Shown: positions 17,635 to 26,907 of the stretch, one piece after another | Numbering within the stretch: the stretch's first letter is position 1 | Layout of the letters: each line of letters begins with the position of its first letter | Assembly: GCF_000496075.1 (NCBI RefSeq) | Contig: NZ_AWXZ01000017.1 | Span: 186,001 to 250,000, forward strand | Direction: 5' to 3' | Source of the DNA: Lutibaculum baratangense AMV1 | Lineage (GTDB): Bacteria > Pseudomonadota > Alphaproteobacteria > Rhizobiales > Tepidamorphaceae | Length of the DNA stretch: 64,000 nucleotides | Position numbers and translations under genes: made by a program | Notes under the pieces: generated by a model | What the model saw: only the letters and a program-made list of their open reading frames with translations | What the model was told of the DNA's origin: nothing | Databases searched by the model: none

Positions 17635-18381
17635 ATGCAACGGAATCCGGTCGTCGGACGCGAGGAATGGCTCGAAGCGCGACGGGCGCTTCTGGCGAAG
17701 GAGAAGGCCGAGACGCGGATGCGCGACGAGGTGAGGGCGGCGCGGCAGGCCCTGCCGTGGGTTCGGGTGGAGAAGGACTACGTCTTCGGCACGCCGACGG
17801 GCCGCAAGAGCCTCGCGGAGCTCTTCGACGGGCGCAGCCAGCTGATCGTCTACCACTTCATGATGGGGCCGGGCTGGAGCGCGGGCTGCGACGGCTGCTC
17901 GTTCCTCGCCGACCATCTCGACGGCACGCTGCCCCACCTCAACCACCACGACGTCACCCTGATCGCCGTGTCGCGCGCGCCCCTTTCCGAGATCGAGACA
18001 TACAAGCGGCGCATGGGCTGGCGCTTTCCCTGGGTTTCGTCGAACGGCAGCGACTTCAACTACGATTTCAACGTCTCCTTCACGCCCGAAGCGATGGCGG
18101 CCGATACGGTCTTCTACAATTTCCGCGACACGCCGGTCGAGCGTGCCTTCGAGGAACTGCCGGGCCTCAGCGCCTTCTACCGCGACGAGACCGGCGAGGT
18201 CTTCCACACCTATTCGAGCTACGCACGCGGGCCCGAGGAGCTGATCGGCACGCTGATGATCCTCGACCGTGCGCCGAAGGGCCGTAACGAAGAGGGCACG
18301 ATGGACTTCGTGCGCCGCCACGACGAGTACGAGGCGGCGCCGAAGCCGGACCGCGCCTGCCACGGCGAAGCGGCCGAATGA
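17635..18381 (+). CDS. DUF899 thioredoxin-like protein
   Basis: A 248-residue member of the DUF899 family, a predicted thioredoxin-fold protein. Family features seen are YHFMMGPGWSAGCDGCSFLAD near residues 70-90 with a CxxC pair (CDGC), AVSRAPLSEIE and RMGWRFPWVSS. The ATG at 17635 has AGGAG seven bases upstream; the open frame extends further left into the operator region and was rejected. First gene of an apparent four-gene operon divergent from marR. Its biochemical activity is unknown. Confidence 0.85.
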   Translation: MQRNPVVGREEWLEARRALLAKEKAETRMRDEVRAARQALPWVRVEKDYVFGTPTGRKSLAELFDGRSQLIVYHFMMGPGWSAGCDGCSFLADHLDGTLPHLNHHDVTLIAVSRAPLSEIETYKRRMGWRFPWVSSNGSDFNYDFNVSFTPEAMAADTVFYNFRDTPVERAFEELPGLSAFYRDETGEVFHTYSSYARGPEELIGTLMILDRAPKGRNEEGTMDFVRRHDEYEAAPKPDRACHGEAAE

Positions 18382-18818
18382 GGGTCGGCAACGCGCTCGC
18401 GGGCCTCGCGGTCCGCGACCTCGTCGATTCCGCCGACTGGTATGCGCGCCTCTTCGGCCGGCCGCACGACGCCTCGCCGATGGAGGGACTCGTGGAATGG
18501 CGATTCCCCGGCGGCGGCTGGCTGCAGGTCTTCGCCGACGCCGAGCGGGCCGGGCACGGCTCGGTCACCCTCGCCGTCGCCAATATCGAGGAGACCCGCA
18601 CCGAGCTCGAGGCGCAGGGGCACCCGATCGAGTGGAGCTTCGACGGCGACATCACGAACGGCGCCGTCATCCGCGATCCCGACGGCAACCGCGTCGTCTT
18701 CGCGCAGTCCGTGAACGAAGAGATCAACCCTTCCGCCCACATCGATGGGGCCGGCGAGGGCACGTCAATCAAGGTCCGCCGAGACGGAGCGGGCCCATCA
18801 GGGAGGACCACGGCATGA
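18378..18818 (+). CDS. VOC-family (glyoxalase-like) protein
   Basis: A 146-residue protein with the beta-alpha-beta-beta-beta vicinal oxygen chelate pattern: LAGLAVRDLVDSADWYARLFG at the start and VIRDPDGNRVVFAQS at the end. Related proteins bind a metal and act as glyoxalases, dioxygenases or resistance proteins, but the substrate here cannot be read. It overlaps DUF899 by 4 bp (ATGA) and the next gene by 4 bp. Confidence 0.8.
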   Translation: MRVGNALAGLAVRDLVDSADWYARLFGRPHDASPMEGLVEWRFPGGGWLQVFADAERAGHGSVTLAVANIEETRTELEAQGHPIEWSFDGDITNGAVIRDPDGNRVVFAQSVNEEINPSAHIDGAGEGTSIKVRRDGAGPSGRTTA

Positions 18819-19324
18819 TGAACCCCGAACCCCAGGATGAGCACCGCTGGCTCCAGAAGCTCGTCGGCGACTGGACGGTGACGATGAGCGCGGAATGCGG
18901 AGCGGCCGGCGAGGCGCCACAGGACGTGAGCTGGTCGGAGACGGTTCGCGCGCTGAACGACCTCTGGATCGTCGGCGAGGGCAGCGGCGCCATGCCCGAC
19001 GGGACGCCCGTCACGACGATCATCACCCTCGGCTACGACCCGCGCGTGAAGGCGTTCGTCGGCACCTGGATCGGCACGATGATGACCCATATGTGGGTCT
19101 ATCGCGGCTCGCTCGACGACTCCGGCAAGGTCCTGACGCTCGACTGCGAGGGGCCCGACTTCGAGAACCCGGAGCGGACGCTGCGCTATCAGGACGTCAT
19201 CACGATCCTCGATGATGACCGCCGGACCCTGACGGGCAGGGTGCAAGGCGCCGACGGCGAGTGGAAGGTGATGATGGTCGCCCACTACACCAGGACGCGG
19301 GCGGCGGCCGCCGCCGTCGCCTGA
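18815..19324 (+). CDS. DUF1579-like protein
   Basis: A 169-residue cytoplasmic protein resembling DUF1579, a family of about 160-180 residues with an early WLQKLVGDWTVT motif and a lipocalin-like beta-rich pattern (GYDPRVKAFVGTWIGTMM). No catalytic residues can be named. Two ATGs are adjacent (18815, 18818); the first couples with the VOC stop and is preceded by GGAGG. It is part of the marR-divergent operon. Confidence 0.72.
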   Translation: MMNPEPQDEHRWLQKLVGDWTVTMSAECGAAGEAPQDVSWSETVRALNDLWIVGEGSGAMPDGTPVTTIITLGYDPRVKAFVGTWIGTMMTHMWVYRGSLDDSGKVLTLDCEGPDFENPERTLRYQDVITILDDDRRTLTGRVQGADGEWKVMMVAHYTRTRAAAAAVA

Positions 19325-19340
19325 GCGAAAGGACCGACAG

Positions 19341-20150
19341 ATGAGCGACCCCACCGGAACCTTCGTCTGGTACGAGCTGATGACCAGCGATCCCGCCGCC
19401 GCCCTCGCCTTCTACGGAAGCGTCGTCGGCTGGACGACGAGCGGCATGCCGATGCCCGGCAAGCCCGACGAGACCTACACGATGCTGCACGCGGGCGACC
19501 GGCCCGTGGCGGGTCTCATGGCGCTGCCCGAGGATGTCGCGAGCCAGGGCGGCCGGCCCGGGTGGATCGGCTATGTCGTCGTCGAGGATGTCGACCGGGC
19601 GGCGGAGAAGCTCGCCGCCGCGGGCGGGACCGTTCACCGCCAGCCCGCCGACATTCCGGGCGTCGGCCGCTTCGCCGTCGTCGCGGATCCCGCGGGCGCC
19701 GTGTTCTGCCCGTTCCGCGGCGCGCCCGAGATGAGCGAGGGGCCCGCGCCCGCGCCGATGGGCACGCCGGGCCATGTCGGCTGGCACGAGCTGATGGGCG
19801 GCGAGGTCGACGACAGCCTCGCCTTCTATGGCGGCCTGCTCGGCTGGACGAAGGAGCATGACATGGACATGGGCCCGATGGGCGCCTACCGCCTGTTCGC
19901 GGGCCCCGACGGCCAGATGATCGGCGGCATGATGAGGAGGCCTTCCGAGGTGCCTCAGAGCTTCTGGCTCTACTACTTCAACGTGCCGGCGATGGACGCA
20001 GCGATCGAGAAGGTGAAGGCCGGCGGCGGGCAGGTGATCAACGGGCCGATGGAGGTGCCGGGCGGCTCGACGATCATCCAGGCGCTCGACCCGCAAGGGG
20101 CGATGTTCGCCCTCGTCGCGCCGCCTGCGCAAGGATCGGGCGCTCAGTAG
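19341..20150 (+). CDS. two-domain VOC-family protein
   Basis: A 269-residue protein made of two VOC modules, about residues 8-125 and 140-262. Each has the family start (FVWYELMTSDPAAALAFYG and VGWHELMGGEVDDSLAFYG) and an end DP(A/Q)GA(V/M)F. This layout matches the CFP-30B/hydroxylase-like VOC proteins. It is the last gene of the operon and overlaps the convergent SH3 gene by 7 bp at the stop codons. Substrate unknown. Confidence 0.82.
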   Translation: MSDPTGTFVWYELMTSDPAAALAFYGSVVGWTTSGMPMPGKPDETYTMLHAGDRPVAGLMALPEDVASQGGRPGWIGYVVVEDVDRAAEKLAAAGGTVHRQPADIPGVGRFAVVADPAGAVFCPFRGAPEMSEGPAPAPMGTPGHVGWHELMGGEVDDSLAFYGGLLGWTKEHDMDMGPMGAYRLFAGPDGQMIGGMMRRPSEVPQSFWLYYFNVPAMDAAIEKVKAGGGQVINGPMEVPGGSTIIQALDPQGAMFALVAPPAQGSGAQ

Positions 20151-20686
20151 AGCCCGCGGCGGGCGCCGTAGCCGGGATAGGGGTAGAGGCGGTTCGCCCC
20201 GCCCGGCGCGCGGCGGGGCTCGACCGGCTCTATCCTAACGGGCGCCGGCGGCCGGTAGGTCGGGGCGGGTGTCTCGTGACGGCCGAACTCGCCCGTCGCC
20301 AGGCGATCCTGCCGGCGGTTCGTGCGGGTCTCCCAGCGGTAGCGATCTGGCTCGCCCGCGCGGTCCGTCGGGTCGTATCTGACGACGGGAAGGGCGGAGG
20401 AGCGTCCGCTCCGCAGGATGGTCGTGCCCCCGCCAGTGCCTTCGAGCGCGAGGTAGCGGGCCGACGCCCAGCCACGCCGGCCGTTCCAAGCGACCTCGCA
20501 CCAGGCGAGGTCGGAGAGGCAGCCCTCGACGTCGACCGCCCCGCCGCGCGGGATGGTCGCGATGACGGCGTGGCCGGTTCCGGGCCCCGCGCGCAGGTTC
20601 AGGTCGCTCGTGGCGAGCCCCGGCTTCGCCGCAGCCGGGACGGCGGCGATAAGAGCGGCGGCCGTGAGGATCGCGAGGTGCCGCAT
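20144..20686 (-). CDS. exported bacterial SH3-domain protein
   Basis: A 180-residue protein with a signal peptide (residues 1-20, ending VPAAA) and an SH3b domain at about 25-85 (TSDLNLRAGPGTGHAVIATI, then WCEVAWNGRRGWASARYL). The C-terminal 90 residues are Pro/Arg/Tyr-rich and probably disordered. SH3b domains often bind peptidoglycan, so a periplasmic envelope role is plausible. It has no evident partner. Confidence 0.78.
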   Translation of the reverse strand: MRHLAILTAAALIAAVPAAAKPGLATSDLNLRAGPGTGHAVIATIPRGGAVDVEGCLSDLAWCEVAWNGRRGWASARYLALEGTGGGTTILRSGRSSALPVVRYDPTDRAGEPDRYRWETRTNRRQDRLATGEFGRHETPAPTYRPPAPVRIEPVEPRRAPGGANRLYPYPGYGARRGLY

Positions 20687-20824
20687 GAGCTCTGGCTTTC
20701 CCGGGCGCGATGGACAATAAGCGCGAACGGAGCACGGAGGCCGGCCGTTCCATCGCGGCTCCTCTCTGAAGGAGCCGCGCGAGGAAGACAGCCGACGCCG
20801 ACGCGGCCTGGTTCGGGGCCGGCG

Positions 20825-21376
20825 TCAGCCCGCGGAGGGCTCGAAGCCCTGCTTCTTCGCGCGCTCGATCGAATCGACGATCAGCTGCTTCGCCTCCTCG
20901 ACCGAGGCCCAGCGCACGACCTTGACCCACTTGCCGCCCTCGAGATCCTTGTAGTGCTCGAAGAAGTGGTTGATCTGGTGGAGAGTGATCTCCGGCAGGT
21001 CCTCGTAGGTCGCGATGCGCTCGTAGCGGCGCGTGAGCTTCGTCGTCGGCACGGCGATGATCTTCTCGTCGAGGCCGGACTCGTCCTCCATCAGGAGCGC
21101 GCCGACCGGGCGGCAGGCCATCACCGCGCCCGGCACGATCGGCCGCTGGTTCGGGATGAGCACGTCGATCGGATCGCCGTCGTCGGACAGGGTGTGCGGG
21201 ACGAACCCGTAATTCCCGGGGTATCGCATCGGCGTGTAGAGGAAGCGGTCGACGAACAATGTCCCCGCGGCCTTGTCCATCTCGTACTTGATGGGCTCGC
21301 CACCCACCGGGACCTCGATGATGACGTTGATCTCTTCCGGCGGATTCTTCCCGGTCGGAACGGCGTCCAAGCGCAT
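20825..21376 (-). CDS. ppa: inorganic pyrophosphatase
   Basis: A 183-residue family I soluble pyrophosphatase, hydrolysing PPi and pulling biosynthetic reactions forward. The signature DDGDPIDVL carries the metal-binding aspartates; [15 protein letters not shown] and the C-terminal HHF-type segment ([18 protein letters not shown]) also match. Length is normal. It is followed on the same strand by no close gene; a GNAT gene lies 29 bp upstream. Confidence 0.95.
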   Translation of the reverse strand: MRLDAVPTGKNPPEEINVIIEVPVGGEPIKYEMDKAAGTLFVDRFLYTPMRYPGNYGFVPHTLSDDGDPIDVLIPNQRPIVPGAVMACRPVGALLMEDESGLDEKIIAVPTTKLTRRYERIATYEDLPEITLHQINHFFEHYKDLEGGKWVKVVRWASVEEAKQLIVDSIERAKKQGFEPSAG

Positions 21377-21405
21377 GTCTTACCCTTGAAATTGAGGAAA
21401 CGGCG

Positions 21406-21915
21406 TCAAGCCCAGCCGAAGGCGAGCTTCTCGAGCCGCCGATCGGCGAAGCTTTCGTAGGCGCGCGCCACCGTAGCGCCACCGAGCCTCTTGTAAAAGC
21501 CGCAGGCGGGCGAATTGTCCGCCAGCGCCCAGATGATCGTGCCCTTGAGGCCGCGGTCCTCGTTGATCGCGCGGACGCGCCCGAAGAGCCGACGCCCGAG
21601 GCCGAGCCCCTGGTGCGTGGGACGCAGATAGAGCTCGTAGATCTCGCCGCGATAGGGCAGGCGCGGCACGCGGCTCGGCCCGTGCGTGGCGTAGCCCGCC
21701 ACCTCGCCGGCGAAGACGAGGACGCTCAGCGTGTCCGACCGCCGGCTCGCGAGCCGGTGCCAGTAGGCCGGCCCCCGTTTCGACAGGATCTTCTCGAGCG
21801 ACAGCGCCGGCAGGATCCCGGCATAGGCGTTGCGCCACGCCTCGTCGTGCACCGCCGAGATCACCTCCGCATCGCCGGCGCGGCCGGGGCGGACGTCTAT
21901 GAGATCCGTAGCCAT
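21406..21915 (-). CDS. GNAT-family N-acetyltransferase
   Basis: A 169-residue acetyl-CoA-dependent acetyltransferase. Motif A is LYLRPTHQGLGLGRRLF with the Q/RxxGxG/A loop (QGLGLG), and motif B is WALADNSPACGFYKRLGG. The acceptor substrate is not predictable. It lies 29 bp upstream of ppa on the same strand, so they may share a transcript. Confidence 0.82.
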   Translation of the reverse strand: MATDLIDVRPGRAGDAEVISAVHDEAWRNAYAGILPALSLEKILSKRGPAYWHRLASRRSDTLSVLVFAGEVAGYATHGPSRVPRLPYRGEIYELYLRPTHQGLGLGRRLFGRVRAINEDRGLKGTIIWALADNSPACGFYKRLGGATVARAYESFADRRLEKLAFGWA

Positions 21916-22036
21916 GTCAGAAGGATAGTACCGCGAACGTGGCCGGACAACGACGGAGGGGGCGACTGCGGTGCCGTGCCTCGCAAACCCTCGATCGGAG
22001 AGAGGAAAGCCGGGAGGCCGAAATCTCCGGGGTTGC

Positions 22037-22843
22037 TCACGGCCCGTCCATGCGCATGCGCCAGATCCTCTCCCCGATGTCGCACGGAACCCGCGGCTCG
22101 TTCGCGGCCTCCCGCGCGGGCAGGGGCCCGGCGATCTCGAGCACGAGCTTCTGCCGGATGGCGGTGGCGAACTCGCTCGGATCCCGCACCGGGACGATGA
22201 AGGCGCCGGGACCGCCGATCACGCAGTCGGCGTAGTAGAGATCGAGGTCGGCGATGTCGAAATAGGCGAAATAGCTCGCGGGCGCGGTCAGGAACGGCAG
22301 GCCGTTGATGACGATGCCCTGCGCCACCGCACGGTCGCGGGCCGCCGTCACCCGCTCGCCCTGATTGTTCGGTCCGTCGCCCGAGACGTCGATCACCCGC
22401 TTCAGGCCACGGAAGCCGCTGTTCTCGAAGAGGCCCGCGGAAAAGCCGATGGCGCCGGAGATCGACGTCCGGCGCGCCCGGGTGAAGGGAAGGGCCTCGA
22501 GCCGCGCGGCGAGCTCGGCCGCCGCGTCCGGACCGTCGACCAGCGTCCAGTCGAGGACCAGGTTCTGGGTGGCGGTGCCCGCCCACTCCACGAAGGCCAC
22601 CGCGATCCGCTGGTGCAGCCCGCTCGCGATCGCGTTGATCACCCGGGGATCGCGGAAGGCCGCGACGTAGCCTTCCCGCTGCAGCCGCTGTTCCTTGGCG
22701 TCCATGCTCATCGAGATGTCGACGGCGATGACGAGCTCGACATCGACCACCGTCTCCGCCGGCTGGGCCGGGAGGCGCGTGGGCAGGGTAAACGAGAGCG
22801 CGGCCGCCAGAAGCACGGCCAGCGAGAGGTTCCGTGGCGTCAT
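22037..22843 (-). CDS. DUF1194 VWA-like exported protein
   Basis: A 268-residue protein with a signal peptide (residues 1-27) and a von Willebrand A-like fold. The metal-site motif DISMS (DxSxS) is in VIAVDISMSMD near residue 40, and VIDVSGDGPNNQG and the conserved cysteine near the C-terminus fit DUF1194. These proteins are predicted periplasmic adhesion/metal-dependent binding proteins. Function unknown; it stands alone. Confidence 0.8.
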   Translation of the reverse strand: MTPRNLSLAVLLAAALSFTLPTRLPAQPAETVVDVELVIAVDISMSMDAKEQRLQREGYVAAFRDPRVINAIASGLHQRIAVAFVEWAGTATQNLVLDWTLVDGPDAAAELAARLEALPFTRARRTSISGAIGFSAGLFENSGFRGLKRVIDVSGDGPNNQGERVTAARDRAVAQGIVINGLPFLTAPASYFAYFDIADLDLYYADCVIGGPGAFIVPVRDPSEFATAIRQKLVLEIAGPLPAREAANEPRVPCDIGERIWRMRMDGP

Positions 22844-22947
22844 CGGAGAATGCTACGGCGGAAGCTCGCAGGCGAACAGGGCCGACCGCTTCACGAGTTG
22901 GCGAACCGGCGAAAAGCGGCGGCGCCTGATCGCCGGAGGGGACAGGT

Positions 22948-23718
22948 TCAGAGGTTCTGACCGCCGGAGATCTCGATGCGCTGCGCGGTCATCCAGCCCG
23001 TCTCGGGCGAGAGGAGTGCGGCGATCGCCGGACCGATGTCGTCCGGCCGGCCCGCACGGCCCATTGCGGTCGTCGAGGCGACGGAAGCGTTGACCTCGGC
23101 GTCGTCGCGTACGAGGCCACCGCCGAAGTCGGTCTCGATGGCGCCCGGAGCGACAGCGTTGACGGCGATGCCGCGGGGGCCGAGCTCCTTCGCGAGATAG
23201 CGCGTGAGCACCTCGACCGCGCCCTTCATGGTCCCGTATGCGGCGTAGCCAGGAAGAGCGAACCGCGCGAGGCCGGGGGAGAGGTTCACGATGCGCCCGC
23301 CGTCGCGGATCAGCGGGAGCAGCTTCTGGGTGAGGAAGAAGACGCCCTTCACATGGACGTTCATGAGGTCGTCGAACTCGGCCTCGGATGTCTCGGCGAA
23401 GGGGCGGTGGACGCCCGTGCCGGCGTTGTTCACGAGACAGTCGAGACCTTCGGTGCCCCAGCTATCGGAAAGGACCGTCCGGAGGCCGTCGACGAAGGCG
23501 TCGAAGCCTCCGAGATCCGCCGTGTCGAGCGGCAGCGCGACGGCCGTGCCGCCGAGCGCCTCGATCTCCCAGACCACCTCCGCCGCCGCCGCGCCATTCG
23601 CGCGGTAGGTGAGGACGACCCCGGTGCCGGCCCGCGCGAGGGCGAGCGCGGTGCTGCGGCCGAGGCCGCGGCTGCCGCCGGTGACGAGGGCGATGCGGCG
23701 CGTGTGTGCGTCGGTCAT
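22948..23718 (-). CDS. SDR-family oxidoreductase
   Basis: A short-chain dehydrogenase of 256 residues from the ATG at 23718 (an in-frame ATG 15 bp upstream is possible). The NAD(P) loop is VTGGSRGLGRS, the NNAG motif is present, and the catalytic Ser (NLSPG) and Tyr/Lys (YGTMK) are intact. The end, MTAQRIEISGGQNL, is typical of SDRs close to 3-oxoacyl-ACP reductases. It is divergent from an AraC regulator, its likely controller. Confidence 0.88.
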   Translation of the reverse strand: MTDAHTRRIALVTGGSRGLGRSTALALARAGTGVVLTYRANGAAAAEVVWEIEALGGTAVALPLDTADLGGFDAFVDGLRTVLSDSWGTEGLDCLVNNAGTGVHRPFAETSEAEFDDLMNVHVKGVFFLTQKLLPLIRDGGRIVNLSPGLARFALPGYAAYGTMKGAVEVLTRYLAKELGPRGIAVNAVAPGAIETDFGGGLVRDDAEVNASVASTTAMGRAGRPDDIGPAIAALLSPETGWMTAQRIEISGGQNL

Positions 23719-23903
23719 GATGTTGCATCCCATGTGACGTTGTGGCGATGCATCGGAAGATGCGGGCCGGGCGGCGCGCGCGATTGCCGGATCCTTCGCG
23801 GCTCTTGCCCGTTCCTCCAGACTTGTGACGGCCCGCGCCGCCGGGGGATGGCAGCGGGCCGCCCCTGCGCAATACTCCGCCGAGGAACAGCGGAGGCGAC
23901 ATC

Positions 23904-24794
23904 TTGCCCATAACGCTCAGAGACGGCCTGGCCGCGCTCGCCGAAAGTCACCGCGCCGGCCTCGAGCCCGTGCCGATCGGGCTGGGCGACGTCTCCGTCA
24001 TGCGCGCGCACGAGCCGTCGGGGCCGCTCTACACGGTCTACGAGCCGGTCTTCTGCCTCGTCGCGCAAGGGGCGAAGCAGGCGACGATCGGGGAGACGAT
24101 GCACGAGTTCTCCGCCGGCCAGTCGCTCGTGGTCAGCGTCGAGCTGCCGGCGATCGCGCGGGTCGTGCGGGCAAGTCCCGAGGCGCCTTACCTGGCACTC
24201 GCCGCCCCGCTGAAACTCGATCTGCTGCGCGAGATCATGGCCGAGATGTCCGGACGGGAGGCGGGCGACGAGGAGAAGACGGCCGCCAGCTACGTGCACG
24301 AGGCCGACGAGGAGCTGTTCGAGTGCGGCTCACGGCTGATCCGGCTCGCCTCGCGGCCGGACAGCGCGGCCGTTCTGCTGCCGTCCCTGCTCAGGGAGAT
24401 GCACTACTGGCTGCTGGCGGGACGGCAGGGCGACAGCCTGCGGCGCATGGCGCGCCCGGACGGACAGGGCGAGCGGGTCGCCCGCGCGGTGCGTCACCTG
24501 CGACGGGAATTCGCCCGCCCGATGCGGGTGGAGACCCTCGCGGAGATCGCCCATATGAGCGTCTCCTCGTTCCACCACCACTTCAAGGCCGTCACCTCGA
24601 TGACGCCGCTGCAATACCAGAAGCAGCTTCGCCTGATCGAGGCCCGGCGGCTCCTGCTCGCCGAGGCGACGAGCGCGGCGCACGCCGCCTACAGCGTCGG
24701 CTACGAGAGCGTGCCGCAGTTCACCCGCGAATATGCCCGCATGTTCGGCACGCCGCCGAAGCGGGATGCCGACAGGCTGCGGGCGACGGCGTGA
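23904..24794 (+). CDS. AraC-family transcriptional regulator
   Basis: A 296-residue regulator with an AraC_N sensor domain (FCLVAQGAKQATIGET near residue 50) and a C-terminal double HTH (HMSVSSFHHHFKAVT, then SVGYESVPQFTREYARMFG). The start is TTG at 23904, supported by GGAGG seven bases upstream; no ATG fits. It faces away from the SDR gene across about 185 bp, the usual regulator/target arrangement for this subfamily. Confidence 0.85.
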   Translation: MPITLRDGLAALAESHRAGLEPVPIGLGDVSVMRAHEPSGPLYTVYEPVFCLVAQGAKQATIGETMHEFSAGQSLVVSVELPAIARVVRASPEAPYLALAAPLKLDLLREIMAEMSGREAGDEEKTAASYVHEADEELFECGSRLIRLASRPDSAAVLLPSLLREMHYWLLAGRQGDSLRRMARPDGQGERVARAVRHLRREFARPMRVETLAEIAHMSVSSFHHHFKAVTSMTPLQYQKQLRLIEARRLLLAEATSAAHAAYSVGYESVPQFTREYARMFGTPPKRDADRLRATA

Positions 24795-24807
24795 GGGGCC
24801 GCGGGCG

Positions 24808-26631
24808 TCACGCGACGCCGGCCGCCCTCGCCTTCTCGGCGCGCTTGCGGTCGTTGGGATCGAGGTGGATCTTGCGGAGCCTGATCGATTCCGGCGTCAC
24901 CTCGACGAGCTCGTCGTCGCCGATCCAGGACAGGGCGCGCTCGAGCGTCATGCGGATCGGCGGCGTCAGCCGCACCGCCTCGTCCTTCGAGGTCGTGCGG
25001 ATGTTCGTCAGCTTCTTGCCCTTGAGGACGTTCACCTCGAGGTCGTTCTCGCGGGTGTGCTCGCCGACGACCATGCCCTGATAGACCTTCGTGCCGGGGT
25101 CGATCATCATCGGCCCGCGATCCTCGAGGTTCCACAGCGCGTAGGCCACCGCCTCGCCCGGCTCGTTGGCGATCAGCACGCCGTTGCGGCGGCCGGCGAT
25201 GTCGCCCTTGTAGGGCGCGTAGGCGTGGAACAGCCGGTTCATCACGGCCGTGCCGCGCGTGTCGGTGAGAAGCTCGCCGAGATAGCCGATCAGGCCGCGC
25301 GTGGGGGCGTGGAAGACGAGACGCTGGCGGTTGCCGCCCGACGGCCGCATCTCGATCATGTCGGCCTTGCGCTCCGAGAGCTTCTGCACGACCGAGCCGG
25401 CGAACTCCTCGTCGACGTCGATCGTGACCTCCTCGACCGGCTCGAGCGCCTGGCCCGTCTCCGGATCGCGCTTCACGACGACGCGCGGCCGCGACACGGC
25501 GAGCTCGAAGCCCTCGCGGCGCATCTGCTCGATGAGGATCGCGAGCTGCAGCTCGCCGCGGCCCGAGACGACGAAGGCATCGGCGTCGGCCGTGTCCTCG
25601 ATCTTCAGCGCGACGTTGCCCTCGGCCTCCTTGAACAGCCGGTCGCGGATGACGCGGCTCGTCACCTTGTCGCCCTCGGTGCCGGCGAGGGGGCTGTCGT
25701 TGACCATGAAGGTCATCGACACGGTCGGGGGGTCGATCGGGTGGGCGGGGATCGGCGCCTCGACCTCGGGCGCGCAGAACGTGTCGGCCACGGTGCCCTT
25801 CGTCAGGCCCGCGATCGCCACGATGTCGCCGGCCGAGGCCTCCTCGACGGCGACGCGCTCGATGCCGCGGAAGGCGAGGATCTTCGAGACGCGGCCCGTT
25901 TCCACCTGCTTGCCGTCGCGCGCGAGCACCTTCACCGTCTGGTTCGGCTTCAGCGTGCCCGACGTGATGCGGCCGGTGATGATGCGGCCGAGATAGGGGT
26001 TGGCCTCGAGGATCGTGCCCAGCATGCGGAACTGGCCCTCTTCGGTCTTCGGTGCCGGCACGTGGGAGAGGACGAGCTCGAACAGCTTGTCCATGCCCTC
26101 GACCTGGTCGAGCGCATCGTTCATCCAGCCCTGCTTGCCCGAGCCGTAGAGCACGGGGAAGTCGAGCTGCTCGTCGTCGGCGTCGAGGGCGGCGAAGAGA
26201 TCGAACACCTCGTTCAGCACCTCGTCGATCCGCGCATCGGGCTTGTCGACCTTGTTGATCGCGACGATCGGCTTCAGGCCCACCTTCAGCGCCTTGCCGA
26301 CGACGAACTTCGTCTGCGGCATCGGGCCTTCGGCTGCGTCGACGAGCACGATCGCGCCGTCCACCATGTTGAGGATACGCTCGACCTCCGCGCCGAAATC
26401 GGCGTGGCCCGGTGTGTCGACGATGTTGATGCGGGTGTCCTTCCAGACGACCGAGGTCGCCTTGGCGAGGATCGTGATGCCGCGCTCGCGCTCGAGGTCG
26501 TTTGAATCCATCACGCGCTCCGCGACCTTCTGGTTGTCGCGGAACGTGCCGGACTGCTGGAGCAGCCGGTCGACCAGGGTCGTCTTGCCGTGATCGACGT
26601 GAGCGATGATGGCGATGTTGCGAATATTCAT
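24808..26631 (-). CDS. typA: translational GTPase TypA/BipA
   Basis: A 607-residue ribosome-associated GTPase involved in stress response and ribosome assembly. G1 is AHVDHGKTTL, switch II VDTPGHADF and G4 NKVD; domains II, V and the BipA-specific C-terminal domain complete the normal length. A well-formed promoter lies 75 bp upstream. Convergent with the AraC gene. Confidence 0.96.
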   Translation of the reverse strand: MNIRNIAIIAHVDHGKTTLVDRLLQQSGTFRDNQKVAERVMDSNDLERERGITILAKATSVVWKDTRINIVDTPGHADFGAEVERILNMVDGAIVLVDAAEGPMPQTKFVVGKALKVGLKPIVAINKVDKPDARIDEVLNEVFDLFAALDADDEQLDFPVLYGSGKQGWMNDALDQVEGMDKLFELVLSHVPAPKTEEGQFRMLGTILEANPYLGRIITGRITSGTLKPNQTVKVLARDGKQVETGRVSKILAFRGIERVAVEEASAGDIVAIAGLTKGTVADTFCAPEVEAPIPAHPIDPPTVSMTFMVNDSPLAGTEGDKVTSRVIRDRLFKEAEGNVALKIEDTADADAFVVSGRGELQLAILIEQMRREGFELAVSRPRVVVKRDPETGQALEPVEEVTIDVDEEFAGSVVQKLSERKADMIEMRPSGGNRQRLVFHAPTRGLIGYLGELLTDTRGTAVMNRLFHAYAPYKGDIAGRRNGVLIANEPGEAVAYALWNLEDRGPMMIDPGTKVYQGMVVGEHTRENDLEVNVLKGKKLTNIRTTSKDEAVRLTPPIRMTLERALSWIGDDELVEVTPESIRLRKIHLDPNDRKRAEKARAAGVA

Positions 26632-26705
26632 GGGGCGATGAACCGTGCCAAAACGAAAAGGCGCGGCACCGTCGCCCGGCCCGCGCGTGAAACCTGTCGC
26701 GGCGT

Positions 26706-26741
26706 TATATACGCGCGTGCCCCCGATTTCGCAAATGCGAA
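26706..26741 (-). promoter_or_regulatory. typA promoter with overlapping palindrome
   Basis: On the minus strand, TTGCGA (26734-26729) and TATATA (26711-26706) are exactly 17 bp apart; transcription would start near 26699, leaving a leader of about 70 nt. The -35 is overlapped by TTCGCA-AA-TGCGAA (26728-26741), an inverted repeat that could be an operator. Confidence 0.6.
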
Positions 26742-26907
26742 GGTGACGGAAGGGGAAGGTGGCTGCGTGCGGGGCGCGTGTCGGAAGCGGTGAGCCCCAT
26801 GCGTCCTCGGTTCATAGGCGCGAGAGGCGGGGCACTCGCTTCCCGGCGTCGGTGCAGTCCCGCTGCGGTGCTCTTCGAGAGCGCCGGGCAACCCGCGGAG
26901 CAAGCCA

